NCBI GenBank assembly: GCA_948567375.1
Contig: OX419760.1
Span: 36,332,001 to 36,396,000, forward strand
DNA from: Lunularia cruciata
Taxonomy: Eukaryota > Streptophyta > Marchantiopsida > Lunulariales > Lunulariaceae
Direction of reading: 5' to 3'
Length of the DNA: 64,000 nucleotides
Position numbers and translations under genes: made by a program. Below, piece by piece: positions 1-13,101 of the stretch (positions are counted from its first letter, which is position 1; every line of letters begins with the position of its first letter). The notes under the pieces are model-generated. The model ran no database searches. It was not told the origin of the DNA and was given only the letters and a program-made list of their open reading frames with translations.

Positions 1-788
1 CTCCTTGCTTTGTAGTTCAATAATTTTTTGTGAATCCTTTGTATTTGACCTTCTTGTAAATCCAAGAGTGAGATGTTGGGATTACTATTTTATTCTTCAA
101 GGAGAACCATGTTGTACTGAGGCCATTCTAGTTTGCAGTGGAGGAGCTTGTGTTATCATTGGGTCCATGGGCTGAAGTTATTGCTAGTTGTGGTTGTAAG
201 AGCTACTCTATACAACTTCTTATGAGATGAATCAAGCAACCTTTATTATAAAGAAAATCTATTCTATCTATTCTAGCCATTGAGTGTTGAGTCTAGTCTT
301 TAAATTACAAATGTGTAATGTGTGTAGTGGTGCTCCTTGCTGTGCTTGTTGCATTCTTGTGTAGGTAGTAGGGTGTTTAGTAGCATTGCCTATAGTATTT
401 CTTTACTTACTTGGAGGGTGATAACCAAGGAAGCCAAAGGGCTCACAAGGGGCAGACCTGCAAGTCATTTGTACCCTATCTTGTATTCAAGCTAAGAACA
501 CTATGGGAACTTTGCCCACAGATCATTATGGGAACTCTACTTGAAGATTTTTATGGGAACTCTACTTGCAGCTCCTCCCCAAGCCAAGAAGAAGGTTGTT
601 TGTGCATGAATTATCCCATACTTCTGTCATCATGTAGCATCCTATACTCTCAACTACAAGGTCAGTCTAACCCATTGACACTTTTGGTGCCATTGCTAAC
701 TGATGCATATGTACTCTTCATTCCCTTTTGCAACTCACTTGGGCTATGCTTATGCTACATCTCCTTGTGAAGATGTGGCTATTTTCAG

Positions 789-965
789 TTTAGGGGAAGC
801 ATTACCTCCCATTTCTCCAAGGAATGACTTTTCCAATTTGGGGGAAGCATTATCTCTTATTCCCACTATTCTTAGTTTTAGGTCCTACTATTCTTAGTTT
901 AGGAGAAGCATTACCTCCTGTTTCTACAAGAACAACTGTTTTTAATCTGGGGGATGCATTGCTCC
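789..965. repeat. Degenerate short direct repeat, about four copies
   Basis: A block reading roughly TTTGGGGGAAGCATTACCTC recurs at about 789, 835, 898 and 944, spaced 45-60 bases apart with variable spacers. The copies are imperfect. No function is apparent. Confidence 0.6.
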
Positions 966-3900
966 CTACATTTACAAACACTCTTTTAAATCTTCAGATT
1001 TGTTCATTATTCCCATTCATTGCAAGCACTTCTACCCAAGGAAACTTGTCCACCTCAGCACCACACTCTATGGCTGCACAAGAATCCTCTATAACAGCAC
1101 TTATCCTAGCTCCTTCTTCCCTTATAGCCACTACTGCAATGACATTGACCTCAGAAGGAGGAAAAAATTGTTTACCTCCTAGAATAGTAGTGTTCACAAG
1201 GCAAGAATATTTTGAATCATTCCTTTGAATGTTTGAGAATGGCACAAAATATCATGGATGATACATCAATGGCACAACAAATTGGCCAATGTTTCATTAG
1301 AATTGTGCAACACTGGTTCCATGGCTTAGCCCCCACCATGGGAACAAGTTATAAGTTAATATGAGTTTTAGGGCAACAAGAATACATCTCCTCAAGTGTT
1401 GGTTGGGTTAATTCAATCTTGTACTAGGGAATGTGGGCTGCTATGGGAGGGCAAGGAAAAATGGTAAATCCCTTGCATGTCTGGCCATCTGCTCATTATG
1501 GGGAGGAACTATAGTTAGTAGGTGGCTATAGTTCCATAGAGGGGCTAAAACTTCCACTCAATACTTACCATTGGAGATGGCTAGAGTGTGTCTATCACTC
1601 CCATGAGCCCTTTAGCTTCTGTGGTATGCCGTTGAATATTTCAGAGATGCCTATGAGAGGTAGATTCCCAGACAACCTCCTATTTGTCCCCAATAGTGCG
1701 ATGAGTAGGCAAGGAGCACCAATTCATAAAATGACAAACATAACTCAAAAAAGAAAACATAGATACTTATCCATTCTCACCATGTAGCAAGTTAGGTTCT
1801 CTTATCCATTCTCATCATGTGGCAAGTTGGGTTAGGACTTGGTAGCTTTTTATATTCTTGGTCATGTCAACCATAAGACATATAATAGGGTCTAAAATCG
1901 TGCAAGGAGGAAGAAGGGACCAATTCTCATAGCTTCTTGGTCAAGATTTCCCATACTTACTACGAGTCAAAATTCTTGCACTACCTTTTTCATGGAGAAT
2001 CCTCCTCTACTAGATATTTAGACTCAAAAGATTACCCCACAAGGGGAAGCATTTCCCTCTAAATAGCCTAATCTAACCATGAAATAATTTATTATCTACC
2101 CTTAAATATTGTACTAGTTGGAGCCACCATTTCCTTTGCAGCCGGTGCCATAAATGCCAATTGGCTCTTCTCCCTAATGCTTTCCCTGGATGTAATTAAC
2201 CTACTCTATTAGCATGCCATTGAACACTTAATTAGTTTCTTCTAACTAATGTACATTCCCGTAGATCTTCCCATCATATAGATTTTCTCATCCCACACTT
2301 AAGCCGTGTCTGCAATGTTTTGTTCCCATATTTGTCACTTGCCTGCAACTTGTAGTCCCAAAAAGGCCTTTTTTGCTCCATGATATAGCACTTTGCTAAG
2401 TCCTTGCACTCTTGACAAGACTAAAAAGAGTACCTCTTCTTCTTGTTTTATTGCTTTGGGGGAACAACTAAGCACTCATCCACTAATAGGTTCCTGTACA
2501 ATCCCTCTCTTGATAGTATCTTGAAGATGGTATCCGCACATCAATGAACCAATCCATGTGTACCAACTCCAAGGTCCTACCCAAATGGCAACCCCACATA
2601 TTGGCTTGCTGTACAAGATACATGAAAATGATAGTCGTAATTGTATATATGAAGGGGTTGAAGGCGCTTTCTCCTTACCATCTTGATCCATTAAGTTGTA
2701 CAATTGAGCATGGACCTTATAATACACTGTAACACAAAAGACTCAAGGATCCTTGGTAGTATACCATTGGGTCTAGCAATTCTCAAAACATGGTCATGGT
2801 CTCCTGTAGTCCTACTAGGCAAGTTTGCACCATGGGCCAACAATGTGGCTTCTTCTCATATGAAAAGTGATGAATCCCTCTAGAATGGAGTAACACTTAA
2901 TCCAATCTTTCTTTAAGTTCCCCTTTGAGGCCTTGGGGAAGAGCACCTAGAGGTGTGGGCAATTTTGTTAGCTCCATGTTGGAAAGAGTAGCATTGATTG
3001 GTGTGGGACCTTGGAAGCTAAGGGACAGCTAGCACAATAGGGTGTTGGTGGGTATCATTAGTCTTTTGTGGTCCTAAAAATGAATAAAAACATGGGAAAT
3101 TTGGTCATATCTAAGTACACAATTAAAATCCTCATGCACTACTATGGAAATACATGGCTCTTTACCCAAATTTTCCAATTTTTGGTGGCAAGTTATGGAA
3201 AGCCCTTGAACTATGGGCTTGCTTAACTCAGGCATATATGGGATAGCTTTGGGGCAGTCGGACCACTTGAATCAACTTCCTCATCACTGAGGTTTGTGTC
3301 TTGCACCTTGTTATAACACTTGATCATACATTATCTAAGTGCATCATATGTCAAGGAGTACTTGAAGTCACTATCACATCTGCTTTGTACCCATTTCTTC
3401 AAAATCATGAAAGCTTGACATATTGCATGGGCAAAATTGGTTTGGGTGCTTTCTCCTAGTTGCTCAAAGTTCTTGGATCACAATGTTGATTTGAACATTT
3501 TGTGACTCAAAATCCTTTGATGATGGTGGCATTGTAGATGCCTTGCAACTTGGTATCCTTTTAGATCCTCACAATATCCTTATTGGATGCTCAACCTACT
3601 TTTATGTATTCTTGTGCTGAGCATACATGTGGTTTCAACACCAACCCTTGATTTACCAACTTGAGTCAATCCACCAAATGACTCAAGGTGAAGTATGGGA
3701 GATTTATTGCCTCATAAGTCAATTCATATTTCAACTCTCCTCACATTATGGCTTTTTCCATTACACAAATGGGTCCTCCAAAGTTCCCATTAGTCAATCT
3801 TGTATGCCCACAACATAGAAAATTGCTCTATGTTGACTGTTGCTTGTAAATATATATGTCAGTTAATGGCCATTCCCGTAGTAAGGAGGGCCAGGTCAAA

Positions 3901-4052
3901 ATAGTAGATCTGGTCCACCAAGGTAAACACAAACATCTCTCATTTTAGCTGGCTAAAACAAGAAAATATCTCCCTACTACTTGTCTTGCATTGAATTTGG
4001 CCAATGAAGGAAGGGATATCAAGCTGAGCATTCCTTATCTAACTAACAAAAT

Positions 4053-4272
4053 GTTGCAACTACCTCTTTGACTTGACATATTTATTATTCTTGGGCCACA
4101 AAATGTCAAGAATAGGGGTAAGGTGGTCATGGAAATTGGGTTATAGCTGGACCCGTGGGTGTGTTGCAACTACCTCTTTGACTTGATTCATATTTATTAT
4201 TCTTGGGGCACAAAATGTCAAGAATAGGGGCAAGGTGGTCATGGCAATTGGGTTATAGCTGGACCTATGGGT
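4053..4272. repeat. Tandem duplication of a 110-bp unit
   Basis: The segment beginning GTTGCAACTACCTCTTTGAC at 4053 recurs at 4163 with only a handful of differences through the 'ggtcatgg..attgggttatagctggac' part. It is a recent head-to-tail duplication in non-coding sequence. Confidence 0.85.
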
Positions 4273-4779
4273 AGGTGGAATCACGAACTGTAATTACTCC
4301 TAGAAGTTATGAGGTGGTCCTATGGGACTTGCTTCACCAGATCTAGTAAGGGAATAAATCCTGGTTCTAGGGCCCAAATAGCCATCATTTGCAAGGCAAA
4401 GCTTTCCCACCTCTTTATATGTCTCATTTGTGGGGCAATTATTACCTTGTTTATGAGATCTTAAGGTTTTTGTGCTTGAGATGCAGTCATGAAGAACAAG
4501 AATTCCTTGTCCCAAGTGATTGTACTTTCTACCATCTGCTTCACTAACTCTATGGCTTTTGAGGTCAATTGGACTCTAGCTTGATCTCTCGTACCATAAG
4601 TCACAACTTCCTTGTACTTTGCCTTTTATGCTACTTTTGCCAATGGTAGACATGGAATTTCCATGGTATTCCTTTTTGCCAAAGTCACTTCTCCTACGTG
4701 ATCATGTTTGCTAGTGCCTTGTTCCTCAATAGATCCCATAATGTCTCTCAACTTGAGACATTGCTCCCTAGTTTTGTAC

Positions 4780-5343
4780 TATAACATCTATTTGTGCATG
4801 TTTGTGCTATTATGATATTTAGTTTGGTATTATACGTACTTGAGAGATATTATTTATATACAAATAAAATATGGTTCTACATTAGTCATGATTAGCTAAA
4901 GTTATTCATAGGTAAAATAGAGGGGACCTTACTTTAGAGGAAGTCAAAAAGATGAGCACTACTATTTTGGATTCTAATGTATTGACTTGATATTATTCCT
5001 AGGTGTTTGGCTTTGAGGAAAGAGTTGAGAACTCTTGGACCCATAAGTCTTTTTGCTTTGGATTCTTCTATAGTCCAAGGATAGCCCATATGAAGGAATC
5101 CTTGACTTAGTGGTTGGGTCAAGATAAGACCACATGCTTAGGGTAATATTCCCATGAGTATGGATATTTGTTTAGACTTTTTAACTTTATTTGACTTTTA
5201 GCCTAGTAACTTGAGTTACTCTAGTAATTAGTAACTTTGGTGTGTAACTATTTTACAAGTATATAAACTAGGGGTGAGGAGGTACTCATCATCCTTTCAT
5301 TTGCAACTATCTCTCTCTCTCATTGAGTTCTCTAATGAGAAAT
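4780..5343 (+). repeat. Truncated LTR, family F (plus orientation)
   Basis: It starts with TATAACATCTATTTGTGC, a mutated form of the family start TGTAACACCCATTTGTGC. It follows the same order of landmarks as the LTRs at 29077, 36250 and 37059, including the 'aactcttggaccca' and 'ctctctctcattgagttct' blocks. It stops after 'gagaaatggtt', so the last ~130 bp are missing. The fusion to minus-strand gag sequence at about 5344 suggests a truncated insertion or a later deletion. Confidence 0.85.
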
Positions 5344-6420
5344 GGTTCTCCTCTTGCTTTTTTTGCTTCTCCATTGAGCCAATAAGGATGCAAGGTACAT
5401 TTATTAGTGATCTTCATTTTTTGATGTGATTTCCACATCCTCCTCTTCAGTTTGTCTTTCCATGTTGTTCTTAGATTGCATGTATAGGGGTCGAGGGCCT
5501 TTAGGAAGATGAGCATAACAATTGATGGCTATATGCCCAACTTAGCTGCAATTATAACAACAATGCGGTTTTACTCAAGTCCCTTTCCCTCATGGGACTC
5601 CATCTTTCCTTTCCTTGATCCATCCTTGTTCTCCTTGGAGCGATCATGCCCTTTGGTCTTAGAACCAAATGTTACCTAATTCCAAAGGGATTGGTCTACC
5701 AAAGTGTGGTGTTTCAGCCGTATCATATTGAGTTGGGACTACCTCTTCATTGCCTCCAAGTGCCCTTGCTATTCTTTGAGTGCAAGCAATGGCTTTAAAA
5801 ATAGTGCAATGATTTTGTATCATTACTTCTTGGTGAATTTTCTCTTTTAATCCTTGCTTGAAAGTGTCCAAAGCTTTTGTTTGACTTATGTTGATTATTG
5901 TGAACTATAGATTGAGAAATGTTTCCGTGTACTCTTGTGCATTGTTCTTTTGCTTCAAACCTCATAGTCAAGTTTGGACCATTTGCATGAAATCCACAGA
6001 TTGGAAATTCTTCAATAACACTTCCTACATTGCCATCCAAATGACCTCTCCTTCTTGCTACCAAAATTGATCATTTTCAAGCATTGTACTATGTAAGAGA
6101 TTTATTGGTCAAGTATCCACATGCAAACACACCGGTAGAACAATTGGTGATCTCAATTGTGAATAATCAAAGTATTGATTCATTCTTGAAATCCAATTCT
6201 CCATTACTCCCATGGAACATAGTTCCTTGTAAGGCTTGATATTGCATATTTTCTTTATTTGTAGTAACAATATGGCTTCATTGTTGACCAAGGTTTAGTC
6301 ATTGGCATGAGTGACTCTCCAAGTACTTTGGCCACTCATATTGGGTTTTGGGATGGTTCTCCTTCTTGGATTGCTTGATCATTCTTTAAGATATATATTT
6401 GACTTTGAAATGCCTCTATG
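5344..6420 (-). pseudogene. Ty3/gypsy gag remnant with CCHC zinc knuckle
   Basis: Read on the minus strand, several frames together resemble a plant retrotransposon Gag: a segment with W-I-S-R-M-N-Q-Y-F-D-Y near 6200, then a capsid-like stretch with K-Q-G-L-K-E-K-I-H near 5850. A zinc knuckle C-Y-N-C-x4-G-H-I-A-I-N-C lies at 5518-5559 with a stop inside it. Gag packages element RNA into virus-like particles. Several stops and frameshifts make it non-functional. The primer-site candidate at 7064-7075 lies upstream on the same strand, so this is probably the 5' half of one element. Its pol is not seen, because the LTR at 4780-5343 abuts it. Confidence 0.7.
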
Positions 6421-7961
6421 GTTATCTTGATCTCTCAAAACTCGTTCAACATCCCCTGCATTCCTTACATCAGATCCTATAATTGCGGATCCATGATTCA
6501 TGCACAAACAAAATGCTCAATTGCTACTTCCTACTTCAATTATGGGTTATGATCACTTTGGAGAGGCATGGACTATTGGGACTACAAAGGTTATCACTAG
6601 TTGATATCACCAAAATTGAGGACTACAAAATCCCTAGACATCACTTTTGGTCTAACAACATAACTGATTTCTACTTGAGTGTTGAAAGGGAGAGGATTTG
6701 GTATATTTAGATCCATCATAACAGAATGTAGATTTCAAGTCCCACTCTCTATCATATATAATTACAGGTAGAATCATTGGGTTGGATGAATTCACACTAT
6801 ATCCATGAATTCTATTCTAAAATGGTAAACAAGATATACTCTCACATGCTCATGCTGGATGTACATAATCTTAATGTAGAATAGATTCAAGAATGGAAAG
6901 CAGAGTGCATGAAATTGTCCTCTAGGAGCCTCCATCCCATCCTCTCTCTAAGACATTCCTGATCTATCAATTGTACTATGGTTTCTCTCCTCAAAATTAC
7001 TCAATCTCAATAGTCCATGTTCCTCCAAATGGGGTGATCTACTCTCTTGGATCGAAACACTCACTTTGATACCATTGTAATGTTTCAAGGATAGGAGAAC
7101 TTCCAAGAGAGCACAAGAGAAGAAACACAAAGCTTCACACTCAATACTCCAATACCCCAAAGGAGCACTTTGTCTTTATTATATAGCAAAAATGATTCTC
7201 TCAAAGGAAGCTCCACCCTTGGATCATATATATGGATTGGTGACTTGTTAATGAACTCTATCCTTAGATTAGTTGCATGCATGGATGCCATGTTTGTTCT
7301 TGTCCTATCTAGTTGGTCAACCAATTTTGACCAAAAGGAATGTTTAGGGAATCCTTTCTAAGAATCTTAAAATCACATAGGTTGAGTATTGTTTGAAAGC
7401 TCTTGATGAGACAAAATAGGGGGAGATAAAGCCAGCATTGAAATTCCTTGGGGGAAATCTACCCATTTTTAAGGCCTAATTCTTCCATTTAGGCCTCCAA
7501 AATTAGCTCTTAAGTGTTTAGGTTGTTTTTGGATCTTGCTCTATTAGTAAAAGTACTCTTTTGGTGATACTTCTATCTGATCTACTCAGTCCATCATATA
7601 TAACATCCTTTTAGATGTTACTAAACCAATTTTCACCTCTAGATAATATGTCTAGCTATTGGTATTATAGTTGGATTTGCAACTCTATTTTTGCCAACTC
7701 CTTTGTAATTTTGGTAGACTCCTTCTACCACTCAAACTACTTTTGAGCCTAGACTAGTTCCACCTCATAGAATTTACAAGAGATTTTTGCTTGGTAATGC
7801 TCTTGTTCATCCTATAGTTCCATAATTTTATCATGGGCTAGTTGGCCACATCTCAAGTCTATTAGAATAGATAATACCCCAAGTTTCCACGCTTGGTCAA
7901 GGTGTTCTATCCACTTATTAATGTGTTTCCCACTTATTAGGCGGTTGACAAGGGTGTCCTA
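6421..7961 (-). other. Leader and likely LTR region of minus-strand gypsy element
   Basis: No gene is visible. The part above 7077 behaves like an LTR read on the minus strand, because a primer-site-like sequence follows it directly, but I could not fix its outer boundary. The stretch 7450-7960 resembles decayed coding sequence without a clear family. Confidence 0.4.
7064..7075 (-). other. Primer-binding-site candidate (tRNA-Met type)
   Basis: The minus strand reads TTACAATGGTATCAAAG here. TGGTATCAAAG closely matches the usual plant initiator-tRNA-Met primer site TGGTATCAGAG and directly follows a CA that would end an LTR. It supports minus-strand orientation for the gag remnant at 5344-6420. 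Confidence 0.65.
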
Positions 7962-8654
7962 TGAGCCAACATGTCTCTCACTCAGAATGATTCTTTGATG
8001 GCTATTGTGGTAGCGCACCATGGACTAAGAAGGCAAAGAACCCCAACTCCATCATACTCCTCCAAGGCTAACACTCCAAGACTCAAGATAGTGCTTACTA
8101 GAGAACTCAATGAGAGAGAGATAGTTGCAAATGAAAGGATGATGAGTACCTCCTCACCCCTTGTTTATATACTTGTGAAATACTTACACACCAAAGGTAC
8201 TAATTATCATAGTAACTCAAGTTACTAGACTAAAAGTCAAGTAAAGTCAAAAAGTATAAAAGAAAATCCATTCACATGGGCATATTCCACTAGCATGTGA
8301 TCTTATCTTGACCCAACCACTAAGTCAAGGATTTCTTCACATGGGCTATCCTTGGACTACAGAAGAATCCAAAACAAAAAGGCTTACGGGCCCAAGAGTT
8401 CTCAACTCTTTTCTCAAAGCCAAACACCTAGGAATAATACCAAGTCAATACACTAGAATCAAAAATAATGGTACTCATCTTTTCCACTTTCTCTAAAGTA
8501 AGGCCCCCTCTATCTTAGCTATGACTAACTCTGGCTCATCATGACTAAAGTAGAACCATCCTTTATCTTTATTTATATAAATAATATCTCTCAAGTACTT
8601 GTAATACCAAGCTAAATATCACAATACCACACACATGCACAAATGGGTATTACA
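7962..8654 (-). repeat. LTR family F, probable solo LTR (minus orientation)
   Basis: This is the reverse complement of the family-F LTR. On the plus strand it begins TGAGCC (complement of the ...GGCTCA end) and ends GGGTATTACA (complement of the TGTAACACCC start). Length 693 bp agrees with the 678-717 bp of the full copies. No internal sequence of the matching element is attached on either side, so it is probably a solo LTR. A convincing target duplication was not found. Confidence 0.85.
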
Positions 8655-8739
8655 GTCTATCATTTGAGATGATGCCCCTTGCCTATCTTGTTCTATGGGG
8701 TCTTCTTCCTACAATGGTATGGGATGGAGTTCCCTAGAC

Positions 8740-10140
8740 CTACGTGGGTGGGGCTTTGGTATCATAATTAAGGCCTAAGAGAAAGAGACTTACCTCAAGT
8801 CCTTTGTCAAGTCCTAAGAATATTGCTAATTGGTTTGCAGATTCAAGGAAGCCCTCTCTAGCCCTAGGTATTCTTAGTGAGTTGTCTTCTAATTGGATGA
8901 TGTTTGATTCCCAAAATGGTTTGGAACCTGTCCTTCTCTTGGTTGGAAGCTCCAAGATTTTGGCCTTGTTTCCCTTTCCTTTTGAGGGAGCTATTCTCTT
9001 CTTGGGTATGGGATGGTCTGCCTCTTCCTCCCTTCTGGTGGGAGTCCCTATCTTCACCCTCTGTCTCTTCTTCTCTTTCAATGAGGATGGAGATGTTGTC
9101 ATGCCATTACCGGAGCTGGTTGCCTTAATTCTCTTCTTATAGGTAACTTCTTTTGCAGGATTACTTTGTTCCACCAACTCTTCTTCTTGTACCATGGTGA
9201 TAGGGACCATCCATAGTTTTAGGAGGTTTGACCACTCCCTATTAGTCCACTTTGTGAAATTGGCAATCAGTAAGGCTGTCACATGGGGACTCACATTCTA
9301 GCCCCCACCCATTTTACTACTTCTCGGTAACTCTTCTTGAAAATAGGCAATTAGGAAGTTGGTAATACTTCCTTTGTGAGGTTTTCTCTCATTTGGATGG
9401 AACCCATGGCCAGGTGTTCAAGGATTTCCATCAATATGGGCCCAATAAGCAAAGTAATTCTTCCTTTTTTCCTTATCCGTTGGGACTGCCTTGTTGAGGT
9501 TCAAACAACACTCCCATAGCGTAGTAAATATTAAGGAAGCGTAATCTAATGCCTCCTCATGTATCACACTTCTAATTAAGGCCTTTATTAATGATGCACC
9601 TAAGAAAGATAAAGTAATATGGTGAAACAATGGGTTTCCTTTGGCAGCTTCTCTTCTTGACTACATAGGGAATACAATGGAGGTTGTAGGGTCTACAATT
9701 TGAACCATTGGTGTAGGATTCCATGATCTTTCCATCTAATGTTTCCAACTAGATGGACCCATTGCCAAAAACCTCTCATACTCTTTAGGAGTCTAGCCAT
9801 TTCTTTGCAAATTTACTAGGGAAATAGCTAACTCGGTCATTAAACTTGAGCACCATGTCATTCTTGTAAAGTGGAATTTATTTTGTCTTCTTGTCAAAAT
9901 AGGTTCTTCACTTGGCTTGCATGGTATGTTGAATGTAAAAATCCCATAAAATTTCTCATTTAGATCATGAAGTGCAAAAATCCTTTCCTTAGTGGTTTCT
10001 CCCTCCTTAAATTGAGACATCCTTGTTGAGTCACTAGTAAGGATTCTAAGTGAATGGACTAAGAATTCAATTGGCAAATAACCTCTTGCCCATAGATGGG
10101 TAAATCCATAGTGAGATTTATTATGGTGTGGTAAGCCCAT
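8740..10140 (-). pseudogene. Accessory reading frame downstream of a gypsy integrase
   Basis: The minus strand carries three open segments: 10140-9793, 9630-9418 and 9294-8740 (184 residues). They join in order into one protein-like stretch once a few stops and shifts are ignored. The last piece is rich in lysine and arginine (K-K-R-I-A-P-S-K-G-K-G-N-K). The stretch lies directly after the integrase remains at 10150-10800 on the same strand. Some plant Ty3/gypsy lineages carry an additional reading frame after pol, and that position fits. I do not recognise the protein family and assign no function. Confidence 0.45.
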
Positions 10141-10149
10141 AGTGCAGTT

Positions 10150-10800
10150 ACTTACTTCTGATCCTAGTCAGTGGGATTTATATTGACCTTTTTTTTTAGA
10201 GTGGTCAATAGAATACCATTAATGCGTTCAACCTGACCATTTTCCTAAGAGTGGTATAGGTAGACCATTTATATTGGATCTTGTATGCATTTTTTAAATC
10301 CCATACTCCTTTGTTGATGAAATATGACCCATTGTCTATGACAATGGATAAGGGGACACCAAGTTGGGATATAAATTTTTTGTGCAGAAATTGAATGGCG
10401 ACTATGGTTGAGTTGTTGACAAAAAAATTTGCTTTTGTCTACTTGGTGATGTAGTCAACTTCAACTATGATATAGCAATGTCAAGTTTGACACATTGTGG
10501 GATTGATAGGCCTCATAAAGTTGATTTTCCATTGCTGGAATGGTTATGCACCAACATCAAGTGGAGGTACATGTTGTATTGGGAAGTAGGTTTACCAATC
10601 CATTGGAAGATGTCACACATATGGGCATAATGGTTGGCATCATGTGTGACTAACGACCACCATTAGTATCTTGCCAGATAGATTTTGTGGGAAGTAAGCT
10701 CTATTCAAAAGTGCATGTACAATTCATCAAAATGGCATGCCTTTAATAATACAAGAATTTCTTTAGGGCTGATCCAACACCAGAGCAATCAGCCTACTCC
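10150..10800 (-). pseudogene. Ty3/gypsy integrase remnant
   Basis: On the minus strand the pieces read as an integrase. A 'W-K-I-N-F-M-R-P-I-N-P' segment comes before the first catalytic region V-D-Y-I-T-K near 10460. The second acidic motif, V-I-D-N-G-S-Y-F-I-N, lies near 10330. The expected glutamate motif is damaged (R-L-N-A in place of E-R-x-N). Several stops interrupt it. The RNase H remains on the same strand end at about 18480, and repeat D lies between, so this is probably the integrase of the same element. Confidence 0.65.
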
Positions 10801-11169
10801 CATCAAATAGAGATCTCTCTATAGAATTGTGAAAGGAAGAGTTGACATCTGAAAACTCTTTTGGTTTGTTTGTGGTAATTTAGACATCCCTTTTTTGTGG
10901 ATAAGTAATGTTTGGTTTGATCCATCTAGGTTGATTGAGTTGTCACCATTGTACTACTTTTCCTTTCTCTCTTTGAGAACACATTGTATGCTTAGCTATG
11001 GAGTTTATGGATCAAAGATTGTGTGTGGATGTGTCACTACTAGTTTGAACACACGTGTTGCCCGGTCATTGAAATCTTTTACTCTTGTTGCTATTATTCC
11101 TTTTATCAGATAGGGAACTAACGTGCAACCTAACCTATCATCACAACACAATCTGGTCTATTGGTTATC

Positions 11170-11581
11170 TGTAACAATATGGAGTTTAGCAACAAAGTTA
11201 GTAGAGCTAACAAAGTAGCAAATAAAACAATTAGACTAGAATATTTTGGAAGTATCTAGGAAGCTTCTTGGGAAGCTTCCTAGCTAGCTTAGCTTGCATC
11301 TCAAGTAAGTAGCTTCTAGAAACTTCCAACTAGCTTAGCTTGCACGCCAAGTAGGCGGCTTCTAGAAGGAAGCTTCTTGAGAAGCGTCCTGGTTAACTTG
11401 GCTTGCACTCTAAGAAAGTGGCTCGAGGAAGCTTCTTGAGAAGCTTCTCAAAGGGCCTTGTATGCTATCTATAAATACCAAAGCCGAAGCTCATGCTAGG
11501 CATTTGTAGTTTTCCCTCATTCCAGCATCTCAATGTGAGCTTGCATTCTACTATTTCTCTCCTTGGTCTTGGTCTTTTACA
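11170..11581 (+). repeat. 5' LTR of the chromovirus
   Basis: It runs from TGTAACAATATGGAG to GGTCTTTTACA, 412 bp. It contains many AAGCTTC and GAAGCTTC blocks that form short inverted repeats, and a TATAAATA box at about 11470. The primer site follows directly. Confidence 0.9.
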
Positions 11582-11594
11582 TTGATATCAGAGC
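11582..11594 (+). other. Primer binding site, initiator tRNA-Met type
   Basis: TTGATATCAGAGC follows the LTR end directly and matches the plant tRNA-Met-i primer site TGGTATCAGAGC at all but one or two bases. It primes minus-strand DNA synthesis. Confidence 0.85.
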
Positions 11595-11929
11595 AGGAAT
11601 GGGATGAATGGAATTTATGGACCACCAAATCCACTTCTGCCAAACCATTGGGATTTTCATGTCCAAATATTACCCAAGTATCATTTCACGCAATTCATCA
11701 CCTCATGCTTTGAGCAGGATTTTTTGCATATGATCATCTTGTCTGAGGAACCCTTGATACTTCCGGTTGTAACTAATAGAGAACGGTGGACGTGTTGCAT
11801 CTATGTGTTAATCAATTAGATAAATTGGGAGTAGTGTGATAGAGTAATAGTTATGGCAGTAATACCAAACGTTATCCTTGTGATGCAACAACAAATAGAG
11901 CATCTTACTTGATTGTTTGGTGAATTAGA

Positions 11930-12680
11930 CTAGCAATAATGAGAACATATAGAGAGAGCACAAGTTCAAGATAGAGAAGACCGCATTTGATTTCCAAAAC
12001 CCCAAGTGTTTGAAGGCAAGAATCTTTCGAGCATAGTGGAGAATTTTGTGTTTGACTATGAATGTTACTTTGAAGCCTTGAATCTTCAAGATGAATGGAA
12101 ACAGATTCTCTTGGCTTCTAGCCAATTGGATGGTGTGGCAAAACTTTGGTGGTGATTCCAAGTGGAGTGAGCTGAACGATAGATTGTTGTACCAATTTTG
12201 ACATGGGTAGAATTCAAGGATGTAATACTTGGTCCATTTCAAACTATAAATGCCACCCAAGCTGCACAAGATAAATTGGCAGAGTTGAAGCAAATTGGCT
12301 CAATAAGGAGCTACATCACACAATTTTAGAACATCATCATGCAAATTCCAGATATACAAGAAGGTGAAGTTCTGGATTGATTTGTGCGGGGATTAAAGTC
12401 ACAAACCAAATTGGAGTTGACCATGCGGGAACCACAAAATGTAGAAGAAGCCATGCGATTGGCTGAGCGCTTTGATTCCTTGGTTGCGATAACATGGTCT
12501 TGAACTCAACCTACACAAAGCTTACTAATATATTACGTACAAGTGGAAGAAACAACACCGATGGAGATTGATGCTATCGAAGGGGGACCACTTGATACAA
12601 CAAATAGAGAAAGATTGTGACAAAATGGAGGTTGTTTTTATTGTTGCCAAGTTAGACATTGCATTGCTGAATGTCCACTT
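11930..12680 (+). pseudogene. Chromovirus gag remnant
   Basis: Conceptual translation gives a capsid-like segment (Q-L-D-G-V-A-K-L-W-W near 12130, then W-V-E-F-K-D-V-I-L-G-P-F near 12210). A C-terminal stretch E-E-A-M-R-L-A-E-R-F-D-S-L lies near 12450. The zinc knuckle C-F-Y-C-x4-H-C-I-A-E-C is at about 12633-12674. At least three stops interrupt the capsid part and the knuckle lies in another frame from it, so the gene is dead. Gag would form the particle and bind RNA. Confidence 0.75.
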
Positions 12681-12825
12681 AGAAATGTGCAACCTCAACA
12701 AGTTGCCGAGATGGAGTTTGTGGAAAAAAATGATCAAGAAAACAAGGAATACCAATAGGAGATTGCAAGCCACCTATTGGGAGCTTGATTAGTTCCAATG
12801 GATTGAAGGCTCGACCTCTGAAAGT

Positions 12826-13101
12826 TTGCTTCACTTGCAAGGTATGATATCTAATTGGGGTTGTAGGATTTTGGTTGATTCTGGAAGTTCAAAGAATTGC
12901 ATGTCTACACAAGTAGCAAAGGAATTGAGTATTCCTATCAAGCCAGTGATTAGTAGTAGATTGATGATGGTGGATGGTAGAAAGGGTTCTGCATTTCATG
13001 CCTCACATCCTATTACTTTAAAGATTGGGAAGGAGTATTTGGAGTGTATGAGGTTTGTAGTGGCACCTCTACACTATGATGTCATTCTAGGACTACCTTA
13101 G
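12826..13101 (+). pseudogene. Chromovirus aspartic protease domain
   Basis: This open stretch contains the active-site motif L-V-D-S-G-S-S-K-N and, about 60 residues later, Y-D-V-I-L-G-L-P, the paired motifs of a retroviral-type aspartic protease. The protease cuts the polyprotein. The local domain looks undamaged, but the frame ends with a TAG just after the second motif, where plant elements usually read G-L-P-W-L. Confidence 0.75.

Larger units (their letters stand above)
1..4779. other. Decayed repeat-derived sequence without recognisable gene
   Basis: Both strands carry only short open stretches with stops in all frames, and I recognise no protein family. Two local repeats inside it are listed separately. 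The base composition and wording resemble the decayed gypsy remains that follow, so it is probably old retroelement sequence; that is inference only. Confidence 0.5.

Noticed and set aside
411-1245. Overlapping short open frames on both strands
   Set aside because: No family resemblance, low-complexity wording and a degenerate repeat explain them. They are treated as chance.
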